Source: Bacteroidota bacterium (lineage in GTDB: Bacteria; Bacteroidota; Bacteroidia; Chitinophagales; BACL12). From it: DNA of 36,866 bases. Shown here piece after piece: positions 1-8,263 of the stretch; the stretch's first letter is position 1; every line of letters begins with the position of its first letter. The notes under the pieces are model-generated. The model was not told the origin of the DNA. It made no database searches and saw only the letters and a list, made by a program, of their open reading frames with translations. Made by a program: the position numbers and the translations under genes. The stretch covers positions 1 through 36,866 of the forward strand of contig WGOA01000053.1 in the NCBI GenBank assembly GCA_016124275.1. The letters are read 5' to 3'.

Positions 1-497
1 AACGCCCCGCCGAACCAATCGGCACCTCCAACGTAAACGCCGTCCCCGCCGCTCTCTTCAAGTAAAAAACCTTTCACCGTAACCTTGCGGCAATTTTCAA
101 TCCGCAGACAGTGGCGGTATTCGCTGTCCCCGAGGGCCGCAAATTCAGCCCGGTTCATGCGCAGAGTGGTCCCGTAACCCAACAATTCTATCTGGTTGCA
201 CCGGATAAACGTGAGCAAGCAATCATAGAGCCCATTAAACTGCCCCGGCAGTGCTTCAACAACCACCCCAGGAGCAAAGAGAATGGTCTTGTTGCTCAGG
301 TTTACAAATTGCCCGGGACCGACGCGCCAGGGTTCACTTTGCAGGTCAACAAATACCGTATCTGCGGGCGACAACAACGCCGCGTGGAGTGCTGCGGTAG
401 CATCCAAAGGGTCATAACCGAATGCAGAAGCTAAGACACTGGAGGCTTGAGACTGATGTCCTAAAAACATTAGAAATAGTATAACTATTCTTGCCAT
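1..497 (-). CDS. Secreted beta-helix (pectate-lyase-like) protein, 3' truncated by window edge
   Basis: The minus-strand reading frame opens at an ATG ending at 497 and runs off the left edge without a stop, giving 165 codons. The N-terminus is a hydrophobic signal peptide (MARIVILFLMFLGHQSQASS). What follows resembles the start of right-handed parallel beta-helix proteins: an opening stretch about a daily 'D-T-V-F-V-D' strand, then short alternating strands with motifs such as IEL-LGYGTTL, RIENCRKVTVKGF and the turn SGGDGVYVGG, which is typical of pectate-lyase-superfamily coils. The substrate cannot be predicted, and the C-terminus, where a T9SS sorting domain might sit, is outside the window. 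The first 60 bases of the gene and its upstream region are AT-rich compared with the neighbours. It lies 139 bp downstream of the antiporter gene on the same strand. Confidence 0.72.
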   Translation of the reverse strand, partial: MARIVILFLMFLGHQSQASSVLASAFGYDPLDATAALHAALLSPADTVFVDLQSEPWRVGPGQFVNLSNKTILFAPGVVVEALPGQFNGLYDCLLTFIRCNQIELLGYGTTLRMNRAEFAALGDSEYRHCLRIENCRKVTVKGFLLEESGGDGVYVGGADWFGGA

Positions 498-636
498 AGT
501 ATAAGTAATTTAGGGCGGCGTCAAAGCCCCGGGGATTCTTCGCAAGAATTGCAAACTATCCCACACAACCTAAACATCCAATCCCAATAAATGGTGAATG
601 GCCAGATCAAATATTCACGAGGTCCCTGCCCTCTTC

Positions 637-2331
637 CTACGCAGACAAGAGCAAAATCAACAACTGGGCAACAAAGATGCGCGTGATGGTCACAAGCGGA
701 TACACGGTAGCGTAAGCCTGCGTAGGGATATCGGAGTCCAGATAGGAAGAACTGAAGGCAAGAGCCGCCGGGTCGGTGTAGGTGCCGCTCATCAGACCAG
801 CCAACTGCAAAAAGTTAATCTTCATGAATACGCGCGCTACAACCACCATGATCAGCAGCGGAATAAATGTGATAAACATGCCGTAAAACATCATCATCCA
901 CCCGTTGTAATGGATGAAGTTGTCGTAAAAAGCCTCGCCGGCATGAACGCCAACGGCGGCAAAAAACAGGGCAATGCCCAGGTCTTTCATAAAGTAAATG
1001 GCGCCGCTGTTGATGTAGGAGTGAATGACGCCAATTCCCCCGTAGCGGCTGATCAACAGCGAAGCCAACAGAGGACCAGCCGCAAAACCCAGCTTAAGCG
1101 GCACGGGCAGCGAAGGAATGAAAATGGGAATGGAACCGATAACGATGCCAATTAAAAGCCCGCCAAAAAGCGAAAGAAAGTCCGGCTCCAGCAGCTTTTT
1201 CTCCGAATTGCCAATGAGCTTCTCGGCCGCGTCCAGCGCTTCCACACTGCCCACCAGGCGCAACTTGTCGCCGTAAAACAATTCCAGCGAAGGGCGGGCC
1301 AACAATTCGCGACCTGCCCGGTAAACGCGGGTTACTTTCAGGTCATACCGCGTATAAAGATCCAGATCGCTGAGCTTCTTGTGGGTTGCCTTCGGCGAGG
1401 TGACAAAAAAGTTCCGGATCTGGATGCCGTGCGCAGATTCAATGAACAAATCATTGGAAAGGCGGCCCACCGCCGCGATAAACGCATCCACGTCTTTCTC
1501 CTGCCCTACCACCATGAGCACATCCCGCAAATGCAGCTCGGTATCAGGCACCGGGGAAAAGACCGCCTCTGAGCCGCTGTGTTTGAGCCTGGAGATCACC
1601 AGTTTGTCCTTACCAAAGTGCCGGAGCACTTCACCCAGCGTCTTGCCCACCACAGAAGGCTTGGTAATCCGGCATTTTTTGTCCACCAGGGGCTCCTCGC
1701 GCTGGATTTTGTCCAGCCTGAAACGCCGCATTTCCGCCTGCGGGTTAATCCTGAGCAGGGTTTTGCTCAACAGTATAGTTGCAATGATGCCAAAAACACC
1801 CAGCGGGTAAGTTATGGCATAGGCGATGGTGGGGTCGGCAAAATGCTGTTCAGGGTGTTGGCGTTCAATCTCGTGCAAGGTACTTTTTGCCGCACCAAGG
1901 CCGGGCGTGTTGGTTACCGCGCCGGACATAACGCCCACCAGATTTTCGATATCCAGACTCGTTACTCGAAACAAAATATACGTAACAAGTCCTCCCAGCA
2001 AAACGGTCCCAACCGCCAGCGCATTGAACCGCAGCCCTTCCTTTCTAAACGACGAAAAGAACGAAGGCCCTACTTGAATACCAATGCCGTAAACAAACAG
2101 GATCAGCCCCAAATCGCGAATGAACGTCAGAATTTCTTCGTGAATGCGAAAACCCAAATGCCCGAGCAACAGCCCGGTAAACATAACCGCAGAAACCCCA
2201 AGAGACACTTTGCCCACCCGCAAACGGCCCAAAAACACCCCACCCCCAATGGCCATCATGACGGTGATCAGCGACTGGGTAACGTCCGGGCTTTCGGTAG
2301 GCAAAAACAACCGGTAAAACCACTCAAACAT
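637..2331 (-). CDS. AspT/YidE/YbjL-type membrane antiporter with two RCK_C domains
   Basis: This 564-residue protein has the layout of the aspartate:alanine exchanger family (YidE/YbjL duplication). There is an N-terminal block of about five membrane helices (residues 15-200) with the repeat signature MSGAVTNTPGLGAA near 135-150, a soluble middle part, and a second helix block (about 390-564) with the matching motif MSGTYTDPAALAF. The middle part has two TrkA-C/RCK_C-like domains, about residues 220-290 and 310-375. Characterised relatives exchange amino or dicarboxylic acids across the inner membrane, but most members have no known substrate, so none is assigned here. Length is normal for the family. 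It is probably monocistronic, with a -7-like element about 120 bp upstream of the start. Confidence 0.88.
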   Translation of the reverse strand: MFEWFYRLFLPTESPDVTQSLITVMMAIGGGVFLGRLRVGKVSLGVSAVMFTGLLLGHLGFRIHEEILTFIRDLGLILFVYGIGIQVGPSFFSSFRKEGLRFNALAVGTVLLGGLVTYILFRVTSLDIENLVGVMSGAVTNTPGLGAAKSTLHEIERQHPEQHFADPTIAYAITYPLGVFGIIATILLSKTLLRINPQAEMRRFRLDKIQREEPLVDKKCRITKPSVVGKTLGEVLRHFGKDKLVISRLKHSGSEAVFSPVPDTELHLRDVLMVVGQEKDVDAFIAAVGRLSNDLFIESAHGIQIRNFFVTSPKATHKKLSDLDLYTRYDLKVTRVYRAGRELLARPSLELFYGDKLRLVGSVEALDAAEKLIGNSEKKLLEPDFLSLFGGLLIGIVIGSIPIFIPSLPVPLKLGFAAGPLLASLLISRYGGIGVIHSYINSGAIYFMKDLGIALFFAAVGVHAGEAFYDNFIHYNGWMMMFYGMFITFIPLLIMVVVARVFMKINFLQLAGLMSGTYTDPAALAFSSSYLDSDIPTQAYATVYPLVTITRIFVAQLLILLLSA

Positions 2332-2448
2332 AAAAGCAATCGGTTAAACACTGGCCGATGAGCCAGGGCAATGGGGCTAAGTGCCAGCCAGAACCGTTCA
2401 CTGCCGATTCTTTCTGGCCCACGGAGCTATACAAGGCGCTCCCGGCTA

Positions 2449-2456
2449 CAAAAGTA
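2449..2456 (-). promoter_or_regulatory. Candidate Bacteroidota -7 element for the antiporter gene
   Basis: The minus strand reads TACTTTTG, a perfect match to the Bacteroidota -7 consensus TAnnTTTG, about 118 bp upstream of the antiporter start. I see no clear TTTG (-33) at the expected spacing, so the assignment rests on one half-site and its position. Confidence 0.4.
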
Positions 2457-2599
2457 CGGGAAACCGATCAAGCGCTGAAAAAGAAGAAAAACCGGCCAAA
2501 ACTGAAAAAATTTATTCGAAATAACATACCATTTTACATGTTGTGCTGTAAATTGACCGCTGCAATAACCCAGGCAACCGAGCCGCAAGACTTGAAACC

Positions 2600-3523
2600 A
2601 TGGCCAAATACCGAATCCTAAGCATTGATGGCGGAGGCATCCGCGGATTGATTACCACCATTTTGCTCCAGCGCATCCAAAAGGAGCCGGGCTTTGAAAA
2701 CTTCCTGGACAATACTGACCTGCTCGCCGGTACCTCTACCGGGGGCTTGCTGGCTCTGGGCATTGCCAAAGGGCTCAGCCTGGAGCGCATCCGGGAAACC
2801 TACGAAGTGCAAGGGCCCAAAATCTTTGACGATTCCTGGCTGGACAACATCCGCGACCTGGGAAAACTTCGCGGAGCGGACTACAGCCTCAAACCCCTCA
2901 AAGCAGAACTGACCAGCCTTCTTGGGCAAACCACCCTGGGCCAGCTTCGCAAAAAAGTGCTGATCACCGCCTTTGATCTGGACAACGAAGATGGGGATGC
3001 GCGCAGTTGGAAACCTAAGCTGTTCCACAACTTCGCCGGCCCGGGCAGCGACCGCACGGAGCTGGCCGTGAATGTCGGCCTGTACACCAGCGCGGCGCCC
3101 ACCTACTTTCCATCGGTAGATGGCTACATTGATGGCGGCGTCTATGCCAACAACCCGGCTATGTGCGCGCTGGCCCAAAGTCAGGACAAACGCTACAACC
3201 CCACACCCTTGCTGGACGATGTGGTGGTGTTCTCGCTGGGTACCGGCAAAACCCTGGAATACATTTCGGGCAACACCGTGGATTGGGGCTATGCACAATG
3301 GGTAAAGCCCCTCCTTGACCTGATGTTCGACGGCGTATCCGGCATTGCCGATTTTCAATGCAGCCAACTGCTGCACGAGCGCTACCACCGCCTTTCACCG
3401 GTATTGCCCCGCAAACCCAAAATCCCAATGGACGGGGCCAAACGCATTCCGGAAATGATCAAAATTGCCGAAAACGTACCCCTCACGCCCACCCTGGAAT
3501 GGCTGAAGAAAGCGTGGCTGTAG
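2600..3523 (+). CDS. Patatin-like phospholipase
   Basis: This 307-residue protein has all three hallmarks of the patatin fold. The oxyanion loop DGGGIRG is at residues 10-16. The nucleophile elbow GTSTG is at 44-48, with Ser46 as the nucleophile. The catalytic DGG sits in YIDGGVYANNPA, with Asp178. The Ser-Asp dyad hydrolyses acyl ester bonds of membrane glycerophospholipids. No signal peptide or T9SS domain is visible, so the enzyme is probably cytoplasmic or peripheral. The ATG at 2600 puts the conserved RILSIDGGGIRG six residues from the N-terminus, as in homologues. It is a lone gene facing the GH127 gene, with a 44-bp convergent gap. No nucleotide-cyclase or other defence partner flanks it, so a housekeeping lipase is more likely than a defence effector. 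Confidence 0.93.
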   Translation: MAKYRILSIDGGGIRGLITTILLQRIQKEPGFENFLDNTDLLAGTSTGGLLALGIAKGLSLERIRETYEVQGPKIFDDSWLDNIRDLGKLRGADYSLKPLKAELTSLLGQTTLGQLRKKVLITAFDLDNEDGDARSWKPKLFHNFAGPGSDRTELAVNVGLYTSAAPTYFPSVDGYIDGGVYANNPAMCALAQSQDKRYNPTPLLDDVVVFSLGTGKTLEYISGNTVDWGYAQWVKPLLDLMFDGVSGIADFQCSQLLHERYHRLSPVLPRKPKIPMDGAKRIPEMIKIAENVPLTPTLEWLKKAWL

Positions 3524-3567
3524 GCGATCGAGCTGCCACTATTCATCCCCAGCCCCTCCCCCATGCC

Positions 3568-5529
3568 TTAAAGCGGTTGGCTCGCCGTTTCAAAAGCCAC
3601 CCGCCGCAAGACCGTATGGGCAACCGGGACAAGCAGATAGCGGCCTGGAAGCCCGTGTTGCAGCAACGTAACGTGCACTTCAGGACCCCGATCGCGCTGC
3701 AACAGTTCAGGGCAAGGTTCGGGAGCACAAACAAAAGGCACGGGCGGCTGGGTTGGCGAGCAATAGCAGTCCTCCATACCTGGCGCATACACGCGCCCGA
3801 TGTGCTCCGCGTGCGCCAACGGCAGTGCATACACCAATGGTCCATGCGAGAAGGACACCATGCCCTGAACATCGCGCTCCATCAGGACCGCCGCTTCAAA
3901 GGTTATGGACAGCGCATGACCGGGAGTAAAATTGCGGGCAAACACCAAAAAGCCAGGCTCCTCGACATACGCTTCGCTGCACACTACACCCGTGGCCCAG
4001 GCCGGCCGCCGCACCCGAAAATTCAGATACATAGATTTTTCTATGGTAAACTCGTAACGCAAATTCAGGTCGAAGGGGTACTGGGTGACTAAGCGAATGT
4101 GCAGCGCTTGCCCCCCGACCTGGATATGCAGATCGGCGGGACCAAACAGCAGGGCCGTGATCCGGTGCCCTTCGCCCGAAAAAAAAGCGCGCAAAAAAGC
4201 CGGCGTACAGCGGCCCGCATTCGGGGCGCAACACACCGCCACATCCTGGTGCACCGGCGAATACTTGTAGCGCGTCTGCTTGCGATCGGGCTCCACGTGG
4301 CCATTGCGCGTGCCCATCATTTGTGTGGAATTGTCTGTTTTGAGGTAGGCAATGGCGGAGCGTGTCGGATGCCGCGCCCCCTGAATGGCGTTGTAAAACA
4401 GCCGCTCAGCGTCATCGGCAAGCGCAGGGTTGCCGGTGTGCTCCAGCAAGAGCAGCCAGCTGTCCAACATTTCGTGGAGCGAGCAAAACTCATAGCCCGT
4501 ATCGTCGGCGTGCGGCGTGCGCTCCTTGATCCACTCATCGCCAATGGCTCCCCCGGTTGCGGTCCAGCAGGCGCGCAACCGGGCCGCGTAGCGCCAAAGC
4601 GCGGGCTCCAGGGCGGGATCGTGCAGCGCCGCTACCAACAGCGGGCGAAGGTGCTCGTAGGTATGCACCCCGTGCCCGCGCAGCCGGTACTGTTCGTTCT
4701 GTACATTGGGCAACTGAGCATCGGGCTCGGAGCTAAACTGCCGCGAAAAATCCGTGTACAAAAAATGGGCGTATTCGCGGTAGCGCTCGTCTTTTGTCAG
4801 GACGAAAAGCTGCTCGAGCACATCGCTGATGACCAAGCCGTGCGCCACACCACCCGAAAAACCCTGACCTGCCGCAAACGGTTGCGAAGCGTTCAAAGGC
4901 CAATTCGACATAACATTATCTATGCAACGTATGACCGCATCTAACACCGCCTGGTCCGCGCTGTGCACATACCACGCCAGCAGCCCACGCAACAGCGTTG
5001 CCTTGGCCCATAACTCGCCGTTCTCCCCATCAAAGCGGTAGCGCAGTTCGGGCGCGTAAATGCCCAGGTACCCATCGCTGTCCTGGCTGGCCAACACCCG
5101 CGCCACATACTCCCGACACCGCGCTAAAGCGCGCTCATCCCGCAACAAAACAGCGTGCCGGATGTAGGCATCCCACCAGTTGCTCTGCGTCTCGCTGTTC
5201 CACCACTTGTATTGCGCTTCGCCGGGCGCATCCCCAGCCTTGAGGTTGCCGAGTTTGGGAGGCGGCGACTTTGCCGTCAGGCGCCCTCTGTGGTAAATGG
5301 GATCACCGAACAAATCCGGCACCAGTTGATCCAACTGACCCAAAAAACCCTCCATATCGGCGCGCATCTGCTCGTATAGCCAGCCGCCAGGCCGCACAGC
5401 GCCTAAATGAAAGAAGCGCACAGCGCCCGAACGAAAAAAGCGCATCGCGCCCAACGCAAAATTCTGCCCGGCGTTCACCACAGCGTCAGGGTTATCGGCA
5501 CAACTGTATCCTCTACGGGAACCAGCCAT
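3568..5529 (-). CDS. GH127/DUF1680 family glycoside hydrolase (beta-L-arabinofuranosidase-like)
   Basis: The 653-residue protein matches the DUF1680/GH127 family: an opening LGAVRPGGWLYEQM, followed by an (alpha/alpha)6-barrel region and a C-terminal beta-sandwich. The zinc-thiolate site of characterised GH127 enzymes (Glu-x-Cys plus a Cys-Cys pair) is present as Glu347-Phe-Cys349 in GYEFCSLHE and Cys433-Cys434 in VCCAPNAGR, so it is probably catalytically active. Family members release beta-L-arabinofuranose from plant or glycoprotein glycans, but DUF1680 is diverse and the substrate is unproven. No signal peptide is visible. The start is uncertain. The longest frame overlaps the upstream hydrolase by 55 bp, whereas an ATG at 5445 removes the overlap and still keeps the conserved LGAVRP segment. 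The 5' end consists of three 8-residue repeats (see repeat feature). It is probably cotranscribed with the upstream Ntn hydrolase. Confidence 0.85.
   Translation of the reverse strand: MAGSRRGYSCADNPDAVVNAGQNFALGAMRFFRSGAVRFFHLGAVRPGGWLYEQMRADMEGFLGQLDQLVPDLFGDPIYHRGRLTAKSPPPKLGNLKAGDAPGEAQYKWWNSETQSNWWDAYIRHAVLLRDERALARCREYVARVLASQDSDGYLGIYAPELRYRFDGENGELWAKATLLRGLLAWYVHSADQAVLDAVIRCIDNVMSNWPLNASQPFAAGQGFSGGVAHGLVISDVLEQLFVLTKDERYREYAHFLYTDFSRQFSSEPDAQLPNVQNEQYRLRGHGVHTYEHLRPLLVAALHDPALEPALWRYAARLRACWTATGGAIGDEWIKERTPHADDTGYEFCSLHEMLDSWLLLLEHTGNPALADDAERLFYNAIQGARHPTRSAIAYLKTDNSTQMMGTRNGHVEPDRKQTRYKYSPVHQDVAVCCAPNAGRCTPAFLRAFFSGEGHRITALLFGPADLHIQVGGQALHIRLVTQYPFDLNLRYEFTIEKSMYLNFRVRRPAWATGVVCSEAYVEEPGFLVFARNFTPGHALSITFEAAVLMERDVQGMVSFSHGPLVYALPLAHAEHIGRVYAPGMEDCYCSPTQPPVPFVCAPEPCPELLQRDRGPEVHVTLLQHGLPGRYLLVPVAHTVLRRVAFETASQPL
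5393..5464. repeat. Three imperfect 24-bp tandem repeats at the GH127 5' end
   Basis: The units are 5393-5416, 5417-5440 and 5441-5464. Each begins with cgca(c/t) and ends in an A-rich tract. They are in frame and encode NFALGAMR, FFRSGAVR and FFHLGAVR on the minus strand. Only the last unit belongs to the conserved family motif. The alternative ATG start (5445) lies in the first-translated unit. Confidence 0.8.
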
Positions 5530-7022
5530 TGATCAAACGGGGGAAACGCCCCTTGCTCCGCACGAATGCCGTTGCTGATGGCATAGCGTTCCAGCGCCGC
5601 GCCGTCCGGTGTAAAATCGATTCGCCGGTTGCGCGTCCTGTCACCTTCCTGAACAGCCGCTATGGCATACTTGCCCTTTCGCAGCCCGTAATAGACCCAG
5701 CTGTAAGAGGGCTGCCGGACCCGAAAACCGCCCGCACCCCCTTCCACGGCGCGCTGTTGCTCGTAATCCTCTTCGGTTCGCATAATGGCAAATTGCAGAA
5801 AACCCAGATCCCCGGAATCGACGTTAAAATGCAGGATCAACTCCGCATAGTGGCGCGTGTAGGCATTCTCTGGTGGGGCAAGCAAACCGTTCCCGCCCAA
5901 TCCCGCCCATTGATGCAGGCTCCATTCCGACGCATCCACCAAACCGAGACCGAGGTTAGAAAAACTTTCGGCAATCAGGGCCTGGTTGTCGCTCTCCGCT
6001 AGGTGCTTCCAGGAAAGAGATGCTGTCCGATTGTCGGGAGCCAACAACGCGATGAAACGCGGCGGCTGACCGTGTTCAAAAAAAGGCTTTAAGGATTCAA
6101 GCACAACATTTTTAATGGTATGGTTTTCGTCGGTTTTGAAAGCCAGTCGCCCCAAGTCCAGATCGTACACGATGCTCCAGCGCGTGCGAAACAGGCCCTT
6201 GGTCAGGGCCACCTGATCCAGCAATGCAAAGCCCGTTTGGTTGGCTTGAACCGGGCTCAGTGCGCGGTCGGCATGGCCCGGTTTGGTCCAGGTACCCGAT
6301 TCCGTGTGCCGCCGCAACGTGCCGTAGCGGTGCAGGTGGCTGCTGTTTTTTCCCGGAATACGGCCGCCGTGTTCCCGGTACTGCTGCTCAGAAAAACTCA
6401 CATCGTAGTTGGTCAGGCTTTGGCACTCACCCGCCGCCGCGTCAAGCACGCGGGCCCTTCCCCCGACATACTCAATTACCGCAGAAGCGCCCGAAGCATC
6501 GGCCAGGATGTAGTGAATTTTGCCTTTGACCGCGTGTACCGCATGGCTGTCCAGGCTGTCCAACACCTCGGCAACGCTGCCAAAGCGATCCAACTGGCGT
6601 TGAATCCATTCCAACTCATTGGTGTAGGACTTTCCGGATTGCGGGGAAAACTCCGTGAACTCCATCCAAAGCATTTCTACCACCAAACCGGCTTCGTTCA
6701 TGCCGCCATAGGGCATGCCGAGCCCGTTTTGGGTAAAGGTCACGCTGCCGTAGCGGGCCGTCCATTGGGCAGGCAATCCCGGGCGAAGGGGAAACGCTGT
6801 TCGGGCAACACCCCGGGGACTCGTGACCAGGTACCCCGTGCCCAACGTCCAGTCGAAGTTCTTGATCAGGCAGGTTCTGCTGGCTGTTTTGAGCACAGCC
6901 GCCGAGCAGGCCAATAGCGTCTGGCCGGCCAAGAGCACCATCAGGAGGGGCAGAATTGCACGAAGCGGGGTTTGGTGCATAAAAGGGAGGGGTAGAATTA
7001 CGCGAAGCGGGGTTTTTGGCAT
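5475..7022 (-). CDS. Secreted linear amide C-N hydrolase (choloylglycine hydrolase / penicillin acylase V family)
   Basis: This is an Ntn-hydrolase of the bile-salt-hydrolase/penicillin-V-acylase family. The hydrophobic leader ends in QTLLA, and the next residue, Cys39, is the expected N-terminal nucleophile (CSAAVLK). It is followed by the family motif KNFDW (Asp57, with Lys54 where many members have Arg) and a YGGMNEAGLVVEM segment. These enzymes cleave amide bonds such as conjugated bile acids, penicillin V or acyl-homoserine lactones; the substrate here is unknown. LLAC also reads as a lipobox, but alignment with the family makes the Cys catalytic, exposed by signal peptidase. Two starts are possible, 7022 and 6980, because a 42-bp tandem duplication copies the start codon. 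The second gives a normal-length signal peptide (Cys25). It overlaps the GH127 gene or sits directly upstream of it. Confidence 0.9.
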   Translation of the reverse strand: MPKTPLRVILPLPFMHQTPLRAILPLLMVLLAGQTLLACSAAVLKTASRTCLIKNFDWTLGTGYLVTSPRGVARTAFPLRPGLPAQWTARYGSVTFTQNGLGMPYGGMNEAGLVVEMLWMEFTEFSPQSGKSYTNELEWIQRQLDRFGSVAEVLDSLDSHAVHAVKGKIHYILADASGASAVIEYVGGRARVLDAAAGECQSLTNYDVSFSEQQYREHGGRIPGKNSSHLHRYGTLRRHTESGTWTKPGHADRALSPVQANQTGFALLDQVALTKGLFRTRWSIVYDLDLGRLAFKTDENHTIKNVVLESLKPFFEHGQPPRFIALLAPDNRTASLSWKHLAESDNQALIAESFSNLGLGLVDASEWSLHQWAGLGGNGLLAPPENAYTRHYAELILHFNVDSGDLGFLQFAIMRTEEDYEQQRAVEGGAGGFRVRQPSYSWVYYGLRKGKYAIAAVQEGDRTRNRRIDFTPDGAALERYAISNGIRAEQGAFPPFDQWLVPVEDTVVPITLTLW

Positions 7023-7028
7023 ACAAAG
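6945..7028. repeat. 42-bp tandem duplication spanning the start of the amide hydrolase
   Basis: The units 6945-6986 and 6987-7028 match at 34 of 42 positions by direct comparison. Each contains an in-frame ATG and encodes 14 residues on the minus strand: MPKTPLRVILPLPF and MHQTPLRAILPLLM. The duplication gives the gene two alternative signal-peptide starts. Confidence 0.85.
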
Positions 7029-7082
7029 GAGCGCGGTGCTCTGGTGCGGTTATAAAGAAAACGGCAGGAGCGCACGGTATTG

Positions 7083-7090
7083 CTAAAGTA
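7083..7090 (-). promoter_or_regulatory. Possible -7 element for the amide hydrolase gene
   Basis: The minus strand reads TACTTTAG, agreeing with TAnnTTTG except for the last base. It lies 61 bp upstream of the first candidate start. No matching -33 element was recognised. Confidence 0.28.
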
Positions 7091-7302
7091 CGTGCCGCCT
7101 TGGTGGCGGGAAAATGCGGCTGGACAAGCTGCAAGCCCAACCGATGGCTCCCTGCGGTCCGGTTTGCTGACAACAAAAGGCGTTATCTGCCGTTAACAGA
7201 TTCGTCTGCTTTAGGCTGAAGGGCCCTTGCGGTAGGCCGACAAGCCCTTGCCGGGGACATTGCGCCGGGCCTTTGCACAGACTGTTTGCCCGGCAAATGC
7301 AC

Positions 7303-7310
7303 TACTTTTG
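7303..7310 (+). promoter_or_regulatory. Candidate -7 element of the envelope operon
   Basis: TACTTTTG is a perfect TAnnTTTG match 29 bp upstream of the chosen start (7339). A TTTG lies at 7285-7288, but the 14-nt spacing is shorter than the usual 19-21 nt, so the -33 box is doubtful. Confidence 0.45.
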
Positions 7311-7338
7311 CCGCTTGATTTTACAGGTTTGCCATAAA

Positions 7339-8214
7339 ATGAAATATTTTCGACTTCATATTGCGCTGGTAGTCAGCTTGGCCAGCACCTGGATGGGGCA
7401 GGGCTCGCTTTCGGCGCAGATTACGCAAGGGTCGGAAATTGGCATTTGGGCGGGCACGGCGTATTCGTTTACGGACATCAACAATTCCATCAAGCACCTT
7501 CCGATGGCGCGCGAAGGAGGGGGTATTTTTTACCGCTGGAATTTTCACGACCGCTGGACGCTTAAGCCTTCGTTCAGCTACGGTTACCTGCGCGGGGCGG
7601 ATTCGCTTAGCGACAACCTGTTTGAAAGCCGGCGCAACCTGAGCTACCGCAACCTGACTTACGACCTTTCGGGAAGCCTGGAGTTCAACTTTTTCAAACG
7701 CAACCGCCGCAAGCACCAGGATTACCGCTATTTCACGCCTTACCTGGGCTTGGGTTTCGGGTTGTTTTACCACAATCCGCAGGCGTATTTCAACGGCGAA
7801 TGGCAGGATTTGCGGCCCCTGGGCACCGAGGGCCAGAATTTTGCCGAATTGGGCTATCCGGATCCCTACAAGCGCATTGGCATCAGCGTGCCTATTTCAG
7901 GAGGGGTCAAATACATTTTTGCCAAGCACTGGGCGGCTGGCTTTCAGGTGTCGTTTCACAAGACGTTTACCGACTACCTGGATGATGTGTCCACAGTTTA
8001 TGTGGATCGCACAGTGCTGCTGAGCGGTCCGGATGGTGCGTTGGCTGCTGCACTCGCTGACCGCTCCACCATAGTGGATGTGCCTGCTGTGGGTGTTCCA
8101 GGCCGTCAGCGCGGCGACAGCCAGCGCAATGACGCTTACTTTTTTGCCGGTTTATCGCTCAGCTACGTTTTTGCTGAGCTTAAGTGCCCCCCTCCCAGCC
8201 GCGGAGGCTTCTAA
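7339..8214 (+). CDS. DUF6089-like outer-membrane beta-barrel protein
   Basis: The chosen ATG gives a 291-residue protein with a clear signal peptide (MKYFRLHIALVVSLAS, cleavage about LSAQ). An ATG 66 bp upstream in frame would put 22 extra residues before the leader. The mature protein begins with EIGIWAGTAYSFTDIN and is built of alternating amphipathic strands rich in aromatic residues (YLGLGFGLFYHN, GISVPISGGVKYIF, GFQVSFHKTFTDYLDD), as expected of a small barrel. It matches the DUF6089 family that commonly precedes uppS-bamA in Bacteroidota. Its role is uncharacterised; linkage to the BamA operon suggests an outer-membrane assembly or structural function (inference). It is followed 49 bp later by uppS. 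Confidence 0.85.
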   Translation: MKYFRLHIALVVSLASTWMGQGSLSAQITQGSEIGIWAGTAYSFTDINNSIKHLPMAREGGGIFYRWNFHDRWTLKPSFSYGYLRGADSLSDNLFESRRNLSYRNLTYDLSGSLEFNFFKRNRRKHQDYRYFTPYLGLGFGLFYHNPQAYFNGEWQDLRPLGTEGQNFAELGYPDPYKRIGISVPISGGVKYIFAKHWAAGFQVSFHKTFTDYLDDVSTVYVDRTVLLSGPDGALAAALADRSTIVDVPAVGVPGRQRGDSQRNDAYFFAGLSLSYVFAELKCPPPSRGGF

Positions 8215-8238
8215 GCGGGCTACTCCCATTCTCATTGG

Positions 8239-8246
8239 CTATCTTT
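8239..8246 (+). promoter_or_regulatory. Candidate internal -7 element upstream of uppS
   Basis: TATCTTTG is a perfect TAnnTTTG match in the 49-bp gap before uppS, 18 bp upstream of its ATG, which would give a very short leader. It suggests that uppS-bamA can be transcribed independently of the DUF6089 gene. No clear -33 partner was seen. Confidence 0.45.
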
Positions 8247-8263
8247 GGCCGATAGTTCCGCCG

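Larger units (their letters stand above)
7023..7338. other. Divergent intergenic region between the amide hydrolase and the envelope operon
   Basis: This 316-bp stretch has no convincing gene. It holds the minus-strand -7-like element (7083-7090), the plus-strand -7 element (7303-7310), a short inverted repeat ATCTG/CAGAT (7185-7189 and 7197-7201) and a repeated gcccttgc (about 7225-7260). I see no riboswitch-like architecture. Confidence 0.6.

Noticed and set aside
535..549. Hairpin ATTCTT-cgc-AAGAAT as a terminator for the antiporter gene
   Set aside because: The inverted repeat is real, but the stem is AT-rich and six pairs long, with no T-tract on the minus strand, so it is not a convincing terminator.
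2600..3523. Patatin phospholipase as a CBASS or other anti-phage effector
   Set aside because: No cyclic-nucleotide synthase, Cap accessory gene or other defence partner lies next to it; the neighbours are an antiporter and a glycoside hydrolase.
3568..7022. Polysaccharide utilisation locus around the GH127 gene
   Set aside because: There is no SusC/SusD pair, no hybrid two-component or ECF/FecR regulator and no second carbohydrate enzyme. The neighbour is an amide hydrolase.
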